A stretch of DNA of 64,000 nucleotides, from NCBI GenBank assembly GCA_964598765.1, contig CAZRCZ010000015.1, positions 59,493-123,492 on the forward strand. The letters run 5' to 3'. A program made the translations under genes and the position numbers. This DNA is from CAZRCZ01 sp964598765. GTDB taxonomy: Bacteria > Sumerlaeota > Sumerlaeia > MVZB01 > JAJFLK01. The notes below the pieces were generated by a model, which did no database searches, had not been told where the DNA came from, and worked only from the letters and a program-made list of their open reading frames with translations. Below are positions 1 to 7,945 of this stretch, one piece after another (position 1 is the stretch's first letter; each line of letters begins with the position of its first letter).

Positions 1-2
1 AA

Positions 3-2543
3 GCGATTTATTTGGTCCCGACCAAGGCGCTGGCGGAGGAAAAATTCGCGGCGTTTTCGCGCTGGACCGAACGCGCCGGATTTCGCGTCGCCTGCGCCAC
101 GCGCGACCGGCCGGAAACCGATCCGCTTATCGCCGCAGGAAAATTCGATATCCTCGTCGCCGTTTACGAGAAGATGAATCATTTGCTCTTGACCCAACCG
201 CAGATTTTGGCCGGAGTTGGAATTCTGGCCGTGGATGAAATCCAGACGCTCGGCGATCCGGATCGCGGGGGATGGCTCGATCTCTTGCTTACCAAAATTC
301 GGTTGTCCCCTTACGCCGTTCAGATCGTCGCGCTGTCGGCGGCATTGTCCGAAGCTTCTGCGTCGGCCATGTCGCGGTGGCTCGATTGCGACTTGATCGT
401 GGATCATCGCCGTCCGCGCGAGTTGCGCGAAGGGGTTCTCGATCTTTCGACGGGAGTATTTCGTTTCCGCGAAGTGAACAGCGCAATCGAAGGGGAGGAA
501 GTTTTCGCGCCGCCGGAAACGTTGGAGCGGCGAATGACGCAAATTTCCGAGCGCCTCGCCGAGATTCAGGGTCCGGCCGATCTTCAGTCCGTCGTCTTGA
601 TTGCCGCCGCCGAGCTTTTTGCGGAGCGGGGAGAGCAGGTTTTGATTTTCGCGCCGACCCGCGCCGCGTCGCGCCATTGGGCCAAGGCGCTGGCGGACGC
701 GGACCTCGGATTTCCTCCGGCGCGATTGGCCTTGCCGAAACTGCGGGAGACGGAACTTGGGCGTTCGGCCGGATGGGTCCGGCATTGTTTGGAAAAGGGG
801 GTCGCCTATCACAACGCCGATCTCCCCGAAGAAATCCGAACCTTGACCGAGGAGGCTTTCAATTCCGGCGAGGCGAGAATCGTCGTTTCGACCGCGACGC
901 TGGGGGTTGGAGTGAATCTGGCCGGACGCAACGTCTTGCAATGTCCGTGGCGCGTGACGGGATGCTCGAACAACGGCGGATTCGCGCAATCTCCGCTGGG
1001 GCGGTCGCGTTTTGCCAATCAGGGAGGACGCGCCGCACGATTGGGGGAAGGAGAAGAATTCGGGCGCAGTTTGGTCGTGGCGGAGAATCCGGCGCAGGCC
1101 GAACGGTTTTGGACGGAATTGATTCTCGCGCCTCCCGATTCGATCCCGCCGCCGCTTGCCCGCGCCGATTCCGCCTCAGTCGTCTTGGACTTGCTGGCGG
1201 GTGGATTGGGACGCACGGAGCAAAATTTACAGGAGGCGATGGCGAAGACTTTCAGCGCGAATGTGGTTTCGAAAAGCGAATCGTTTGCCGTCGAATCTTC
1301 GTTCGTTGCCCAAGCGTTGGAAACCTGCTCGCGACTCAATCTCGTCCGGCGGGATGAATCGGGGGAATTCCGGCGATTGACCGGATTGGGAGAGGCGACC
1401 GCCGGATCGGGAATTACGCCGAAGACCTCGGCGCGACTGGCCGCGGAGATTCCGCGACTTCTTGCGGATGACAAACAAGATACCGGTGAGGGAAAACGAA
1501 ATGCGGAATGCCGCGCATTTCAAATTTTTCTTATGCTCGCGCTCACCGACGAAGGGCAACGCGCCATGACCGGATTAGGATTCCGGAAATCGAACGCGCC
1601 ATCCTCCGTGTGCATCCGTGAAATCCGTGTCCCATTGCCCGCGCGCTCCGGAGGAATTTCGCGCCGCGAACTTTCCGCGCTTCGCATGGCGTCGGCGTTG
1701 ATGGATTGGATTGTCGGAAGGGAAATCGGCGAGATGGAAGACGATTACGGAATTTCCGCCGGATGTTTTGCGCGGGCCGCCGGGGATTTTCAATGGCTCG
1801 TTTCCGCGTCGGCCTCGATTGCCGAGACGCTGGCCGCTCCGCGAAACCGCGTCGCGGAATTGCGCGTCTTGGCCGGGCGGACGGGATGGGGCGTTCCAGA
1901 ATCGGGATTGGAATTGGCGCGATTGCGATCTCCCGGATTGGGTCGGGGCGCGATCATGAAATTGTTGGCGGAGGGATTGGATTCCGCGTTGGCCGTCGCG
2001 CAAGCGGAGCGGGAAACGCTGGTTCGCTTGGTCGGTCAGGATGCCGCGATGCGACTGGAAGAGAGAGCGAGTCAATTCCTAACTTCACGCGAACGCCGTT
2101 CAAACCAGCGAGCCACGCTTTCCAAGGCTGATGATCCCTCTCCTACTTCCTCTCATTCTCCTGCTCCTTCTCCTACTCATTTTCCTTCTTCTTCTCCATC
2201 CCCCTCCGCAACCCCAGCCCCCTCTGTCCTCCTCGAAATCAACCTCCAATCTCCGGGGATCGTGTTCTCGCAGGGGAGGGAAGTCGCGCTTCCGCCGCTC
2301 AGTTTTGAATTGCTGGCGGCGTTGGCGGAGCGTCCGGGAGAAGTGGCGACGCGGCAATCCTTATACGCGCGGCTCTGGCCCGATGGAGGACCGGAGGAGC
2401 AACAACTGGACGGGCATCGGCGGGTTCTTCTTCGGCGATTGCGTCCGGTCTTGGGCAAATCGGCCGAGCGCGTCGCGCAGGTGATTCGCGGCATTGGGTT
2501 TCGTTTCTCCGTTCCCGCCGAAAGCATTCGGCTTCGACGTTGA
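3..2543 (+). CDS. Ski2-like superfamily 2 helicase fused to C-terminal OmpR-type winged helix (5' truncated)
   Basis: The reading frame is already open at the left edge, so the start and the Walker A motif lie outside the window. Visible SF2 helicase motifs in order: Ia (LVPTKALAEEK, from 12), a DEIQ box at 234-245, a motif III-like LSAAL, motif IV (LIFAPTRAA), motif V (STATLGVGVNLAG) and motif VI (NQGGRAARLG). This pattern is that of the Ski2/Hel308 branch, ATP-dependent nucleic-acid helicases. After a proline/serine linker encoded by CT-rich DNA (2131-2232), the last ~100 residues read as a Trans_reg_C winged helix: a PLSFELLAALAERPGEV stretch, then LYARLWPDG, and a RVAQVIRGIGFRF end. That domain normally binds DNA in OmpR/PhoB regulators. 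The combination suggests a helicase directed to specific DNA; that role is inference. Two further in-frame repeat insertions lie at 1498-1521 and 1602-1635. The family call is firm; the biological role is unknown. Confidence 0.85.
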   Translation, partial: AIYLVPTKALAEEKFAAFSRWTERAGFRVACATRDRPETDPLIAAGKFDILVAVYEKMNHLLLTQPQILAGVGILAVDEIQTLGDPDRGGWLDLLLTKIRLSPYAVQIVALSAALSEASASAMSRWLDCDLIVDHRRPRELREGVLDLSTGVFRFREVNSAIEGEEVFAPPETLERRMTQISERLAEIQGPADLQSVVLIAAAELFAERGEQVLIFAPTRAASRHWAKALADADLGFPPARLALPKLRETELGRSAGWVRHCLEKGVAYHNADLPEEIRTLTEEAFNSGEARIVVSTATLGVGVNLAGRNVLQCPWRVTGCSNNGGFAQSPLGRSRFANQGGRAARLGEGEEFGRSLVVAENPAQAERFWTELILAPPDSIPPPLARADSASVVLDLLAGGLGRTEQNLQEAMAKTFSANVVSKSESFAVESSFVAQALETCSRLNLVRRDESGEFRRLTGLGEATAGSGITPKTSARLAAEIPRLLADDKQDTGEGKRNAECRAFQIFLMLALTDEGQRAMTGLGFRKSNAPSSVCIREIRVPLPARSGGISRRELSALRMASALMDWIVGREIGEMEDDYGISAGCFARAAGDFQWLVSASASIAETLAAPRNRVAELRVLAGRTGWGVPESGLELARLRSPGLGRGAIMKLLAEGLDSALAVAQAERETLVRLVGQDAAMRLEERASQFLTSRERRSNQRATLSKADDPSPTSSHSPAPSPTHFPSSSPSPSATPAPSVLLEINLQSPGIVFSQGREVALPPLSFELLAALAERPGEVATRQSLYARLWPDGGPEEQQLDGHRRVLLRRLRPVLGKSAERVAQVIRGIGFRFSVPAESIRLRR
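1498..1521. repeat. In-frame palindrome inside the helicase gene
   Basis: Arms GAAATGCG (1498-1505) and CGCATTTC (1514-1521) are perfect inverted repeats with an 8-base loop. The element is translated in frame as part of a loop (KRNAECRAF) between helicase core and C-terminal part. Confidence 0.55.
1602..1635. repeat. Short dispersed-type repeat (CCGTGTGCATCCGTG core) in frame in the helicase gene
   Basis: The run of CCGTG units (CTCCGTGTGCATCCGTGAAA, then TCCGTGTCC) has the form of short intergenic repeats seen in many bacterial genomes, yet here it is translated in frame (SSVCIREIRVPL). Only one copy is in the window, so the family assignment rests on recognition, not on a second copy here. 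Confidence 0.45.
2131..2232. repeat. CT-rich low-complexity tract coding a Pro/Ser linker
   Basis: Almost pure pyrimidine strand built from CTCCT, TTCTC and CTACT units. It is translated as a proline/serine-rich linker joining the helicase to its winged helix. A similar CT-rich tract lies upstream of glmM (53041-53080). Confidence 0.7.
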
Positions 2544-2627
2544 GCAACCATTTAGACGACTTTGCGTTTTCTTCGTTCCCTTTTTTCGGTAGAATGACGC
2601 GCCGTTTTGGATGGGGAATCAACCGGA

Positions 2628-3773
2628 ATGAAACAATCGAATCGAAAATCCAACAAACAACCCAACGCATGCGCGTCGCTTCTCCACAAACACTTGGCGA
2701 ACGTCGCCCCTTATCCTCCGGGCAAGCCGATCGAGGAAGTCCAGCGGGAGTTCGGCCTCAAGGAGGTCATCAAGCTTGCCTCGAATGAAAACCCGCTCGG
2801 TCCTTCCCCCAAGGCGTTGAAGGCGATGGCCGCCGCCGCGCGAGAGATGAACCTTTATCCCGACGGCGCGGGATATTATTTGAAGCGCGGGATCGCCAAG
2901 CGGCTGGGCGTCGGCGAGGACGAAATCATCCTCGGAAACGGTTCGGACGAGATCACCCTTTTTCTCGCCCTTTGTTATCTCGGTCCCGGACGCTCCATCG
3001 TCACGTCGGATTACGCCTTCGTCCGCTATCGCATGGCCGCCGAATTGATGAACGCGCGGGCCAAGCTTGTCCCCATGCGTGATTTTCGGCACGACACGGC
3101 GGCGTTGGGCAAGGCGGTTGATGATTCAACCGTTCTCCTTTTTCTCGACAACCCTTGCAATCCGACCGGCGCGATGACGACGCGCCGAGAGCTTGCGCGA
3201 TTGCTCGCCGACGTTCCTCGTCGCGTCTTGGTCGTCGTGGACGAAGCGTATTACGAATACGCCTGCGGCGACGCCGATTATCCCGACACGCTCGCCTTGC
3301 GCCGGAAGCATCCGAACCTGATCGTCACGCGCACGTTCTCCAAGGCGTATGGATTGGCCGGATTGCGCATCGGCTACGGAATCGCCCGAAAGGAAGTCGT
3401 CGCCGACTTGGAGCGCGTTCGGCCTCCGTTCAACACGAACCGCATGGCGCAGGCGGCGGCGTTGGCCGCGCTTTCGGATTCGGGGCATCTCAAAAAAAGC
3501 GTCGCCAACAACGAGCATGGGAAAAAGTATTTGGCAGGGGAATTTCGGAAGTTGGGATTGCGATTCATTCCGACGTGGGCGAATTTTATTCTCGTGGACC
3601 TTTCGCCGAGAGGCATCTCCGGGAGTGAGCTTTACGAAAAACTTTTGCGGCGAGGGGTGATCGTGAGACCGATGGGAGGATATGGATTGAAAACTTTTGT
3701 TCGGATTTCGATTGGAACTGGCGAGGAGAATCGGAGATTGGCGGAAGCGCTGAAAAGGGAAGTCTGCGTATGA
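2628..3773 (+). CDS. hisC: Histidinol-phosphate aminotransferase
   Basis: PLP-dependent class I/II aminotransferase of histidine biosynthesis; it converts imidazole acetol phosphate and glutamate to histidinol phosphate and 2-oxoglutarate in the cytoplasm. Sequence marks: N-terminal YPPGKPIEEVQREFG and KLASNENPLGPSPKA, the DNPCNPTGA turn in mid-protein, and the PLP lysine in TRTFSKAYGLAGLRIGYG, followed by a PPFNTNRMAQAAALAAL segment; all are typical HisC. About 381 residues, full length for the family. ATG at 2628 is preferred over the TTG at 2607 because it follows a CCGGA stretch and removes an atypical leader. No other his genes are in the window. Other HisC-fold enzymes (for example threonine-phosphate decarboxylase) are less likely given the NPLGPSP and NPTG context. 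Confidence 0.93.
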   Translation: MKQSNRKSNKQPNACASLLHKHLANVAPYPPGKPIEEVQREFGLKEVIKLASNENPLGPSPKALKAMAAAAREMNLYPDGAGYYLKRGIAKRLGVGEDEIILGNGSDEITLFLALCYLGPGRSIVTSDYAFVRYRMAAELMNARAKLVPMRDFRHDTAALGKAVDDSTVLLFLDNPCNPTGAMTTRRELARLLADVPRRVLVVVDEAYYEYACGDADYPDTLALRRKHPNLIVTRTFSKAYGLAGLRIGYGIARKEVVADLERVRPPFNTNRMAQAAALAALSDSGHLKKSVANNEHGKKYLAGEFRKLGLRFIPTWANFILVDLSPRGISGSELYEKLLRRGVIVRPMGGYGLKTFVRISIGTGEENRRLAEALKREVCV

Positions 3774-3849
3774 AGAAGAATCGAATTACGTTTATAGCAA
3801 ACGTCCCCCGTGCATCCCCCGTGCACCCTTAAGTGAACTCTCACAAAAA

Positions 3850-4548
3850 ATGATTCGGCAACTATCTAGGCCAACATGTATCCTCTTCGCATTGAGTTGC
3901 TCATGGTATGGGTTAGAGCTCACTTCGTGGCCTCATCCTACAATAATGCCGTCTAATACGCTCTTGGGGCTTTGGGGTGCATTCGAGATTCAGCAAACCA
4001 CAGTTAGGCACTTGCTAACCGTGGTCTCATGTACTTTTGTCCATGGATCAATTGATCATCTTCTAGGGAACATGGTCTTTTTGTTCTTAATCGGTGGCAT
4101 GGTCGAATCCGTTTATGGAAGTGTCGTATTCTACATCTTATATTTCACGCCGAATATCGTTATGGCGTTTATTTATATGGTCGCTAGAGGATCTACGGTC
4201 GAAGGCTTTTGTGGGTCCTCAGGTGGAGTATTGGCCATCTACGGGGTGGCCTCCATTGATCTTATTAGTAGACGTCTTCGCTTCAAACGTCGGTTGTCAA
4301 AGACTAATACGTATTCTCTTCTATTTATAATGGCACTGCTAGGTTTAAGCGGTGTTCTATTTAGTCTTGGTAGCTTGTTCTCAACTGACCTTAGACGTGG
4401 ATTCCCAAACGAACCGGCCATAGTATCCATCCATATAGTAGGTTTTAGCGTGGGTTTAATGTACGGTTATGCGCATTATAGATGGGGAATCGAGGACCAA
4501 GGGGGACGGACCAAGGGGGACGTTGACTACAAAAGCAATTCAATGTGA
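3850..4548 (+). CDS. Rhomboid family intramembrane serine protease
   Basis: A 232-residue polytopic membrane protein with rhomboid signatures: FVHGSIDHLLGNMVFLFLIGG followed by ESVYG (the transmembrane 2 region, with the conserved HLLGN), the catalytic serine S124 in GSSG (nt 4213-4224), and the catalytic histidine H195 in SIHIVGFSVG. Rhomboids cut transmembrane helices of substrate proteins within the membrane. The gene is clearly AT-richer than its neighbours and uses codons they avoid (ata, tta, cta, aga), so horizontal acquisition is likely. Start ATG at 3850 follows a short A-rich stretch without a strong Shine-Dalgarno. No substrate is evident nearby. Confident in family, none in substrate. 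Confidence 0.9.
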   Translation: MIRQLSRPTCILFALSCSWYGLELTSWPHPTIMPSNTLLGLWGAFEIQQTTVRHLLTVVSCTFVHGSIDHLLGNMVFLFLIGGMVESVYGSVVFYILYFTPNIVMAFIYMVARGSTVEGFCGSSGGVLAIYGVASIDLISRRLRFKRRLSKTNTYSLLFIMALLGLSGVLFSLGSLFSTDLRRGFPNEPAIVSIHIVGFSVGLMYGYAHYRWGIEDQGGRTKGDVDYKSNSM

Positions 4549-4850
4549 ATGATGAAATCAGACGCCGAGAGAAATTAAAAGACGGACTTCGGCAAAATCA
4601 GCCGAGCCACAGCGCGAGCCGCCCTAAATGCGCCCTCAAGATCGTCATCGCGCGACGCACTGCGGTTCGACCCATCCGGAGACGATACGGTCTTTGGCGC
4701 GCGGGGTTCGATCGGACGCCGTTGGCGTCCCATTGGAGAGGCGATTGGGACTTTGACCGCAAGAAGCAATTCGATTTTCAAGATTGAGGCGCGCCGGGTT
4801 GGAAAGAAAAATCCTTGGAACTCCGCGATCCCGCTCGCAACTATTTCAAC
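4549..4850. other. Intergenic stretch without a supported gene
   Basis: About 300 bases. Possible reading frames on both strands are short, arginine/serine-rich and without a ribosome binding site, so none is called. It contains one perfect palindrome (4714-4730) listed separately. Confidence 0.5.
4714..4730. repeat. Palindrome GGACGCC-GTT-GGCGTCC, copy 1
   Basis: Perfect 7-bp arms around GTT. The same 17 bases recur at 51880-51896, both preceded by TTCGATC, so this is a repeat family and not a chance hairpin. Here it is intergenic; the other copy is inside a gene. Confidence 0.75.
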
Positions 4851-5069
4851 ATGAGCGAGCGGGGGCAAGAACTTCTTAACATTTGCGAAGCCTTGGCCGA
4901 GGAGAAGCGCGAGGAACTCGCCGACTTTGCGCGATTCCTTCTCGCCCGACAAGACGACGAGCGATGGGAGCAACTCGTTGACTTTCCCGCAAGGCGACCG
5001 AAACTGGACGCCTTCCTCAAGGAATCCGCCGCCGAACCGGAAGCGGCGTTCGATCCGAAACGCTTGTGA
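4851..5069 (+). CDS. Small hypothetical protein, antitoxin-like
   Basis: A 72-residue acidic protein (MSERGQELLNICEALAEEKR...). The centre, EEKREELADFARFLLARQDD, resembles the helical region of small DUF2281/antitoxin-like proteins whose N-terminal half reads 'E-x-L-P-E-x-K-x-E-v-L-D-F-a-r-F-L'. The C-terminal tail (AAFDPKRL) is also of that style. ATG at 4851 is chosen; an upstream TTG (4815) would add 12 residues. No toxin gene follows, so it may be an orphan or remnant. Function not established. Confidence 0.5.
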   Translation: MSERGQELLNICEALAEEKREELADFARFLLARQDDERWEQLVDFPARRPKLDAFLKESAAEPEAAFDPKRL

Positions 5070-5137
5070 AATCCCAAGTCCGGCCCAGCTTTTGGCGCGC
5101 CTAGGGGAGGTCGAATGCGCTCGAACCCTCACCCTAC

Positions 5138-5161
5138 CCTCTCCCTTCGGAAAGGGAGAGG
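5138..5161. repeat. Palindromic repeat CCTCTCCCTT-CGGA-AAGGGAGAGG
   Basis: Perfect 10-bp arms with a 4-base loop, preceded by CCCTCACCCTAC. This form (CCCTCACC...CTCTCCC...GGGAGAGG) is a common intergenic repeat type in bacteria. It lies between a plus-strand and a minus-strand gene end; it could act as a bidirectional stem-loop but has no T-run. Confidence 0.7.
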
Positions 5162-5203
5162 AGTTTGGAGGATGCCGAAATGCCTCTTCACACACGCTCT
5201 TAG

Positions 5204-5671
5204 TCAGTCGTTCTCGAACTTCAGATCAACGGCATTTTGCAAAATCCGTTCAAACATCGCCGCTGTGGTGGCAACCACGGTTGAGCCGAAGGTGAAGAGG
5301 ATGCCCATGAAAACCCCGGGGGGTTTGTCCTCGCTGTCGCCCAACAAAATGAAGATTTCTCCCACCGCGATAAAACCGATCATGGCCACGGCGCAGTATT
5401 TGATCGTCCGCAAAGCCCTCACGGCCGCTTGTGAGAAGACCTTATTTTGTCCGACAAGCCCCAGCACCTTGAATGCCTGATGGAGCGCGACGAAAAACGG
5501 AATGGACGCGATATAAGCATACGCCAGAAAGGGGTCTTTGAAATAGATCTCGAAGGGGGTGACATGCGCGTTCCGGCCCTCAACTTGGGGTTCCCAAATC
5601 ATGGCAACAAGCGCGCCGATGCCGATGAGGACGACTACGAACTGAAGAAATATCGTTGGGCTTCGTCTCAT
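5204..5671 (-). CDS. DUF2975-family integral membrane protein
   Basis: About 155 residues with four predicted membrane segments (around FLQFVVVLIGIGALVAMI, AYIASIPFFVALHQAF, YCAVAMIGFIAVGEIFILLG and GILFTFGSTVVATTAAMF). The loop GQNKVFSQAAVRALRTIKYC and the end ERILQNAVDLKFEND are the conserved blocks of DUF2975. Members usually lie beside a small HTH regulator; none is visible here. Start placed at the internal ATG (5671); a GTG at 5698 would start inside a dispersed repeat arm. Function of the family is unknown. Confidence 0.75.
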   Translation of the reverse strand: MRRSPTIFLQFVVVLIGIGALVAMIWEPQVEGRNAHVTPFEIYFKDPFLAYAYIASIPFFVALHQAFKVLGLVGQNKVFSQAAVRALRTIKYCAVAMIGFIAVGEIFILLGDSEDKPPGVFMGILFTFGSTVVATTAAMFERILQNAVDLKFEND

Positions 5672-5689
5672 GAAAGGCTTTGATAAATT

Positions 5690-5835
5690 TTCAGGCACAG
5701 AGGCACCGAGGGCGACGTTTACTACAAAGTTGCTTCATTCCCTACCAGCAGAATGCCAGCTATTCCGGGCGATATTCAAACGTCCCTCGGCGGTGGAGAA
5801 GAATTCAGCGCAACGGCGCGAGGACGCAAAAAACA
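5690..5835. repeat. Degenerate dispersed-repeat arms between DUF2975 gene and nagB
   Basis: Contains a single arm of the ACAGAG family (GGCACAGAGGCACCGAGG, 5694-5711) and a CGCAA...GGACGCAAAA stretch (5809-5833) of the 'cgcaaagacgcaaag' type that recurs at 63466-63490. No gene is supported here. Confidence 0.5.
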
Positions 5836-5842
5836 TATCCAT

Positions 5843-6676
5843 TCACTGCGCCGATTCTTTGCGTTTGGGATGATAAAGCAGGGCGTCTTCGTTCATTTTC
5901 TCCAGTCCCTTGAAATAATTGACGGTCCGCACCTTGAGTTCCGCCGTGGCGTCCTCGTCGCAGGCGATGATCGAGCGCGGGTGCATTTGGATCATCGAGA
6001 CGGTCCACATGTGATTGATCCCCTGCTCGATGGCGTTGAAAAGAGCGTGGGCTTTGGAGAGGCCGGAAAGAATGATGAGGACCTCACGGGCATCCATGAC
6101 GGTCGCCACGCCGACGGTCAACGCGAGCTTGGGGACCTTGGCGACCTCGCCCCCAAAAAATCGCGCGTTGGCGACGATCGTGTCGTAGGCCAGCGTTTTG
6201 ACCCGCGTCCGGGAGGTCAGGGAAGACCCCGGCTCGTTGAAGGCGATGTGGCCGTCAGGTCCGATCCCCCCCAAAAATAATTCCACCCCTCCGGCGTCCT
6301 TGATCGCCTGTTCGTAATCCTCGCATTCCTTTTCCAAATCCTTCGCGTTCCCGTCGAGGATGTGAACGTTCTTCGGTTTGACGTCCACGTGGGAGAATAG
6401 ATGTTTCCACATGAAGGCGTGATAACTTTCGGGGTGATCCTTCGGCAGGCCGACGTATTCGTCCATGTTGAACGTGACGACGTTGGCGAAGGAAAGGCGC
6501 TTGGCTCGGACGTGTTCGACCAGCTTGCGATAGGTCCCGACGGGAGAGGAACCGGTCGGCAGGCCGAGGACAAAAGGGCGTTTGGGCGAGGGATCGAATT
6601 CGACGATCCTTCGTCGGATGTAATCGGCCACCCATTGGCTCAAGGTGTCGTAATCGGGACGGATGACAAGTCGCAT
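5843..6676 (-). CDS. nagB: Glucosamine-6-phosphate deaminase
   Basis: Converts glucosamine 6-phosphate to fructose 6-phosphate and ammonia in amino-sugar catabolism. Family blocks are all present: LGLPTGSSPVGTYRKL near the N-terminus, FNMDEYVGL (catalytic Asp), GGIGPDGHIAFNEPGSS with the catalytic His, SRTRVKTLAYDTI, and the LTVGVATVMDAREVLIILSG block. About 278 residues from the ATG at 6676, which gives the usual MRLVIRPDY start; an ATG at 6715 adds 13 residues. Divergently transcribed from the zinc-ribbon gene. No nagA or nagE is close, although a ROK kinase lies at 37402. Confidence 0.93.
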   Translation of the reverse strand: MRLVIRPDYDTLSQWVADYIRRRIVEFDPSPKRPFVLGLPTGSSPVGTYRKLVEHVRAKRLSFANVVTFNMDEYVGLPKDHPESYHAFMWKHLFSHVDVKPKNVHILDGNAKDLEKECEDYEQAIKDAGGVELFLGGIGPDGHIAFNEPGSSLTSRTRVKTLAYDTIVANARFFGGEVAKVPKLALTVGVATVMDAREVLIILSGLSKAHALFNAIEQGINHMWTVSMIQMHPRSIIACDEDATAELKVRTVNYFKGLEKMNEDALLYHPKRKESAQ

Positions 6677-6795
6677 CGGAAAGGGGAGTTTGCGCTTTCC
6701 TTTGGCTTCATTCAAGCGGAATTGGAGAAGATTGACCTGAGCGCGTTGCGGTGCGATAATCCCGTTCGGGCGTATCAGCCAAGAGGGAAAGGGAT

Positions 6796-7869
6796 TTGGT
6801 TCAGGTTAATTACTGCCACCAGTGCGGGCGGCACGTCGGGCCGCAGGCGTTGAAATGTTGGTATTGCGCGTCCTCGACGCGGCGGACGATCCGCCCCGAC
6901 CGGCGATGTCCCTACTGCGACGAGCCGATCCGATCCAAGGCGATCAAGTGCGTTCATTGCGGCGAATTTCTGGACGGACGGGCGCGTCCGGCGGACGCGG
7001 CGGCCCAGCCGACCATCCACATTGAGAAGGCGGTGATCAGCGCCGGACCGGGGCTACCATTGCCGGAACGGCCTCCGATCTGGTCCGATCCGAGCCGATT
7101 GATCGAAGAAAAAAAAGAGGGAAAATTGCTGGAGGCTCCGATTGTCGAACCTACGCGCGGTCGGGTAATTCAAGCGCTCCCCGCCCCCCGACACGGACAC
7201 GACGACGACGAGCCGATTCCGTTCGTCGGGGAGACTCGCGCATCCGCGCAGGAAGGATTTCATATTAAAGAAGAGCGATCCGAGGGGGATACGGCTCGGT
7301 CTTCTCAAGCCGCGCTTCCGGTCGTCGTTGCGCGAGCCGAACTCGTCGCGCCGGGGAGTCTGCAATCGGGCGCGGGGCGCGAACTGATTGCGCGGGAAGA
7401 TTTGCCTCCGCCTCCCGCGATTTGGGGGGCGATTAAGCGGATGTTTCAGAAACCGCCGCCGCCGGAGGAACCGATTACGGAAATCACGGCGGAAAACGAA
7501 GAGGACCGTTACCGGACCTGCGGCGTTTGCAACACGGAAATTCTCGCCGCCGACAATTATTGCTTTCATTGCGGTCAACGTCACGGCTCCAACGCGCAAG
7601 CGTTTGAACCGAAGCGCGCGCATCCGGCGCGGTCCAATTTTCTGATTTATCTGCTGGCGATCATTTGTCTCGCCGCGTTGATTCTCGCCGATCCGATCGT
7701 GACCAAATTCAAACCGGAAGCCGTGACGCCGACGCGGCTCGGAACCGCGCTGGGCGCGCCGCTCTTGTGCTTGTGGGCGTTTGTTCGGAAGCCGGGATTC
7801 TTCAGCCGATTTTTTTCGCTCGTTTTATTCCTGCTGTGTCTGGCGGTGGTTTATGCTTCGTTTTTCTAA
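6796..7869 (+). CDS. Zinc-ribbon protein with C-terminal membrane segments
   Basis: 357 residues. Three CxxC...CxxC zinc ribbons are visible: CHQCGR...CWYC and CPYCDE...CVHCG near the N-terminus, and CGVCNTE...CFHCG around residues 235-255. The middle is acidic, proline-rich and probably disordered. The C-terminal ~80 residues hold about three hydrophobic helices (FLIYLLAIICLAALILA, GAPLLCLWAF, FSLVLFLLCLAVVYASFF). This layout suggests a membrane-anchored, zinc-binding scaffold or regulator; no specific function can be assigned. Start is TTG at 6796, directly before the first ribbon. Confidence 0.7.
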   Translation: MVQVNYCHQCGRHVGPQALKCWYCASSTRRTIRPDRRCPYCDEPIRSKAIKCVHCGEFLDGRARPADAAAQPTIHIEKAVISAGPGLPLPERPPIWSDPSRLIEEKKEGKLLEAPIVEPTRGRVIQALPAPRHGHDDDEPIPFVGETRASAQEGFHIKEERSEGDTARSSQAALPVVVARAELVAPGSLQSGAGRELIAREDLPPPPAIWGAIKRMFQKPPPPEEPITEITAENEEDRYRTCGVCNTEILAADNYCFHCGQRHGSNAQAFEPKRAHPARSNFLIYLLAIICLAALILADPIVTKFKPEAVTPTRLGTALGAPLLCLWAFVRKPGFFSRFFSLVLFLLCLAVVYASFF

Positions 7870-7872
7870 TTC

Positions 7873-7937
7873 GGGCCACCCAGCGGGTCGCCCCTACAAA
7901 TATGCGTTGCGGGTAGGGGCGACCGGTTGGGTCGTCC
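7873..7937. repeat. Imperfect inverted repeat of the 'TAGGGGCGACC' family, copy 1
   Basis: Left arm ends GGGTCGCCCCTAC (to 7896); right arm begins GTAGGGGCGACCGG (from 7913) and ends GGTTGGGTCGTCC. It fills the space just before the next gene. Partial copies with the same core are at 36043-36062 and 51189-51205. Confidence 0.75.
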
Positions 7938-7945
7938 GCAAATTC

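Noticed and set aside
4545..4787. Small open frame overlapping the rhomboid stop
   Set aside because: Arg/Ser-rich, contains the dispersed palindrome, no ribosome site and no likeness to a family.
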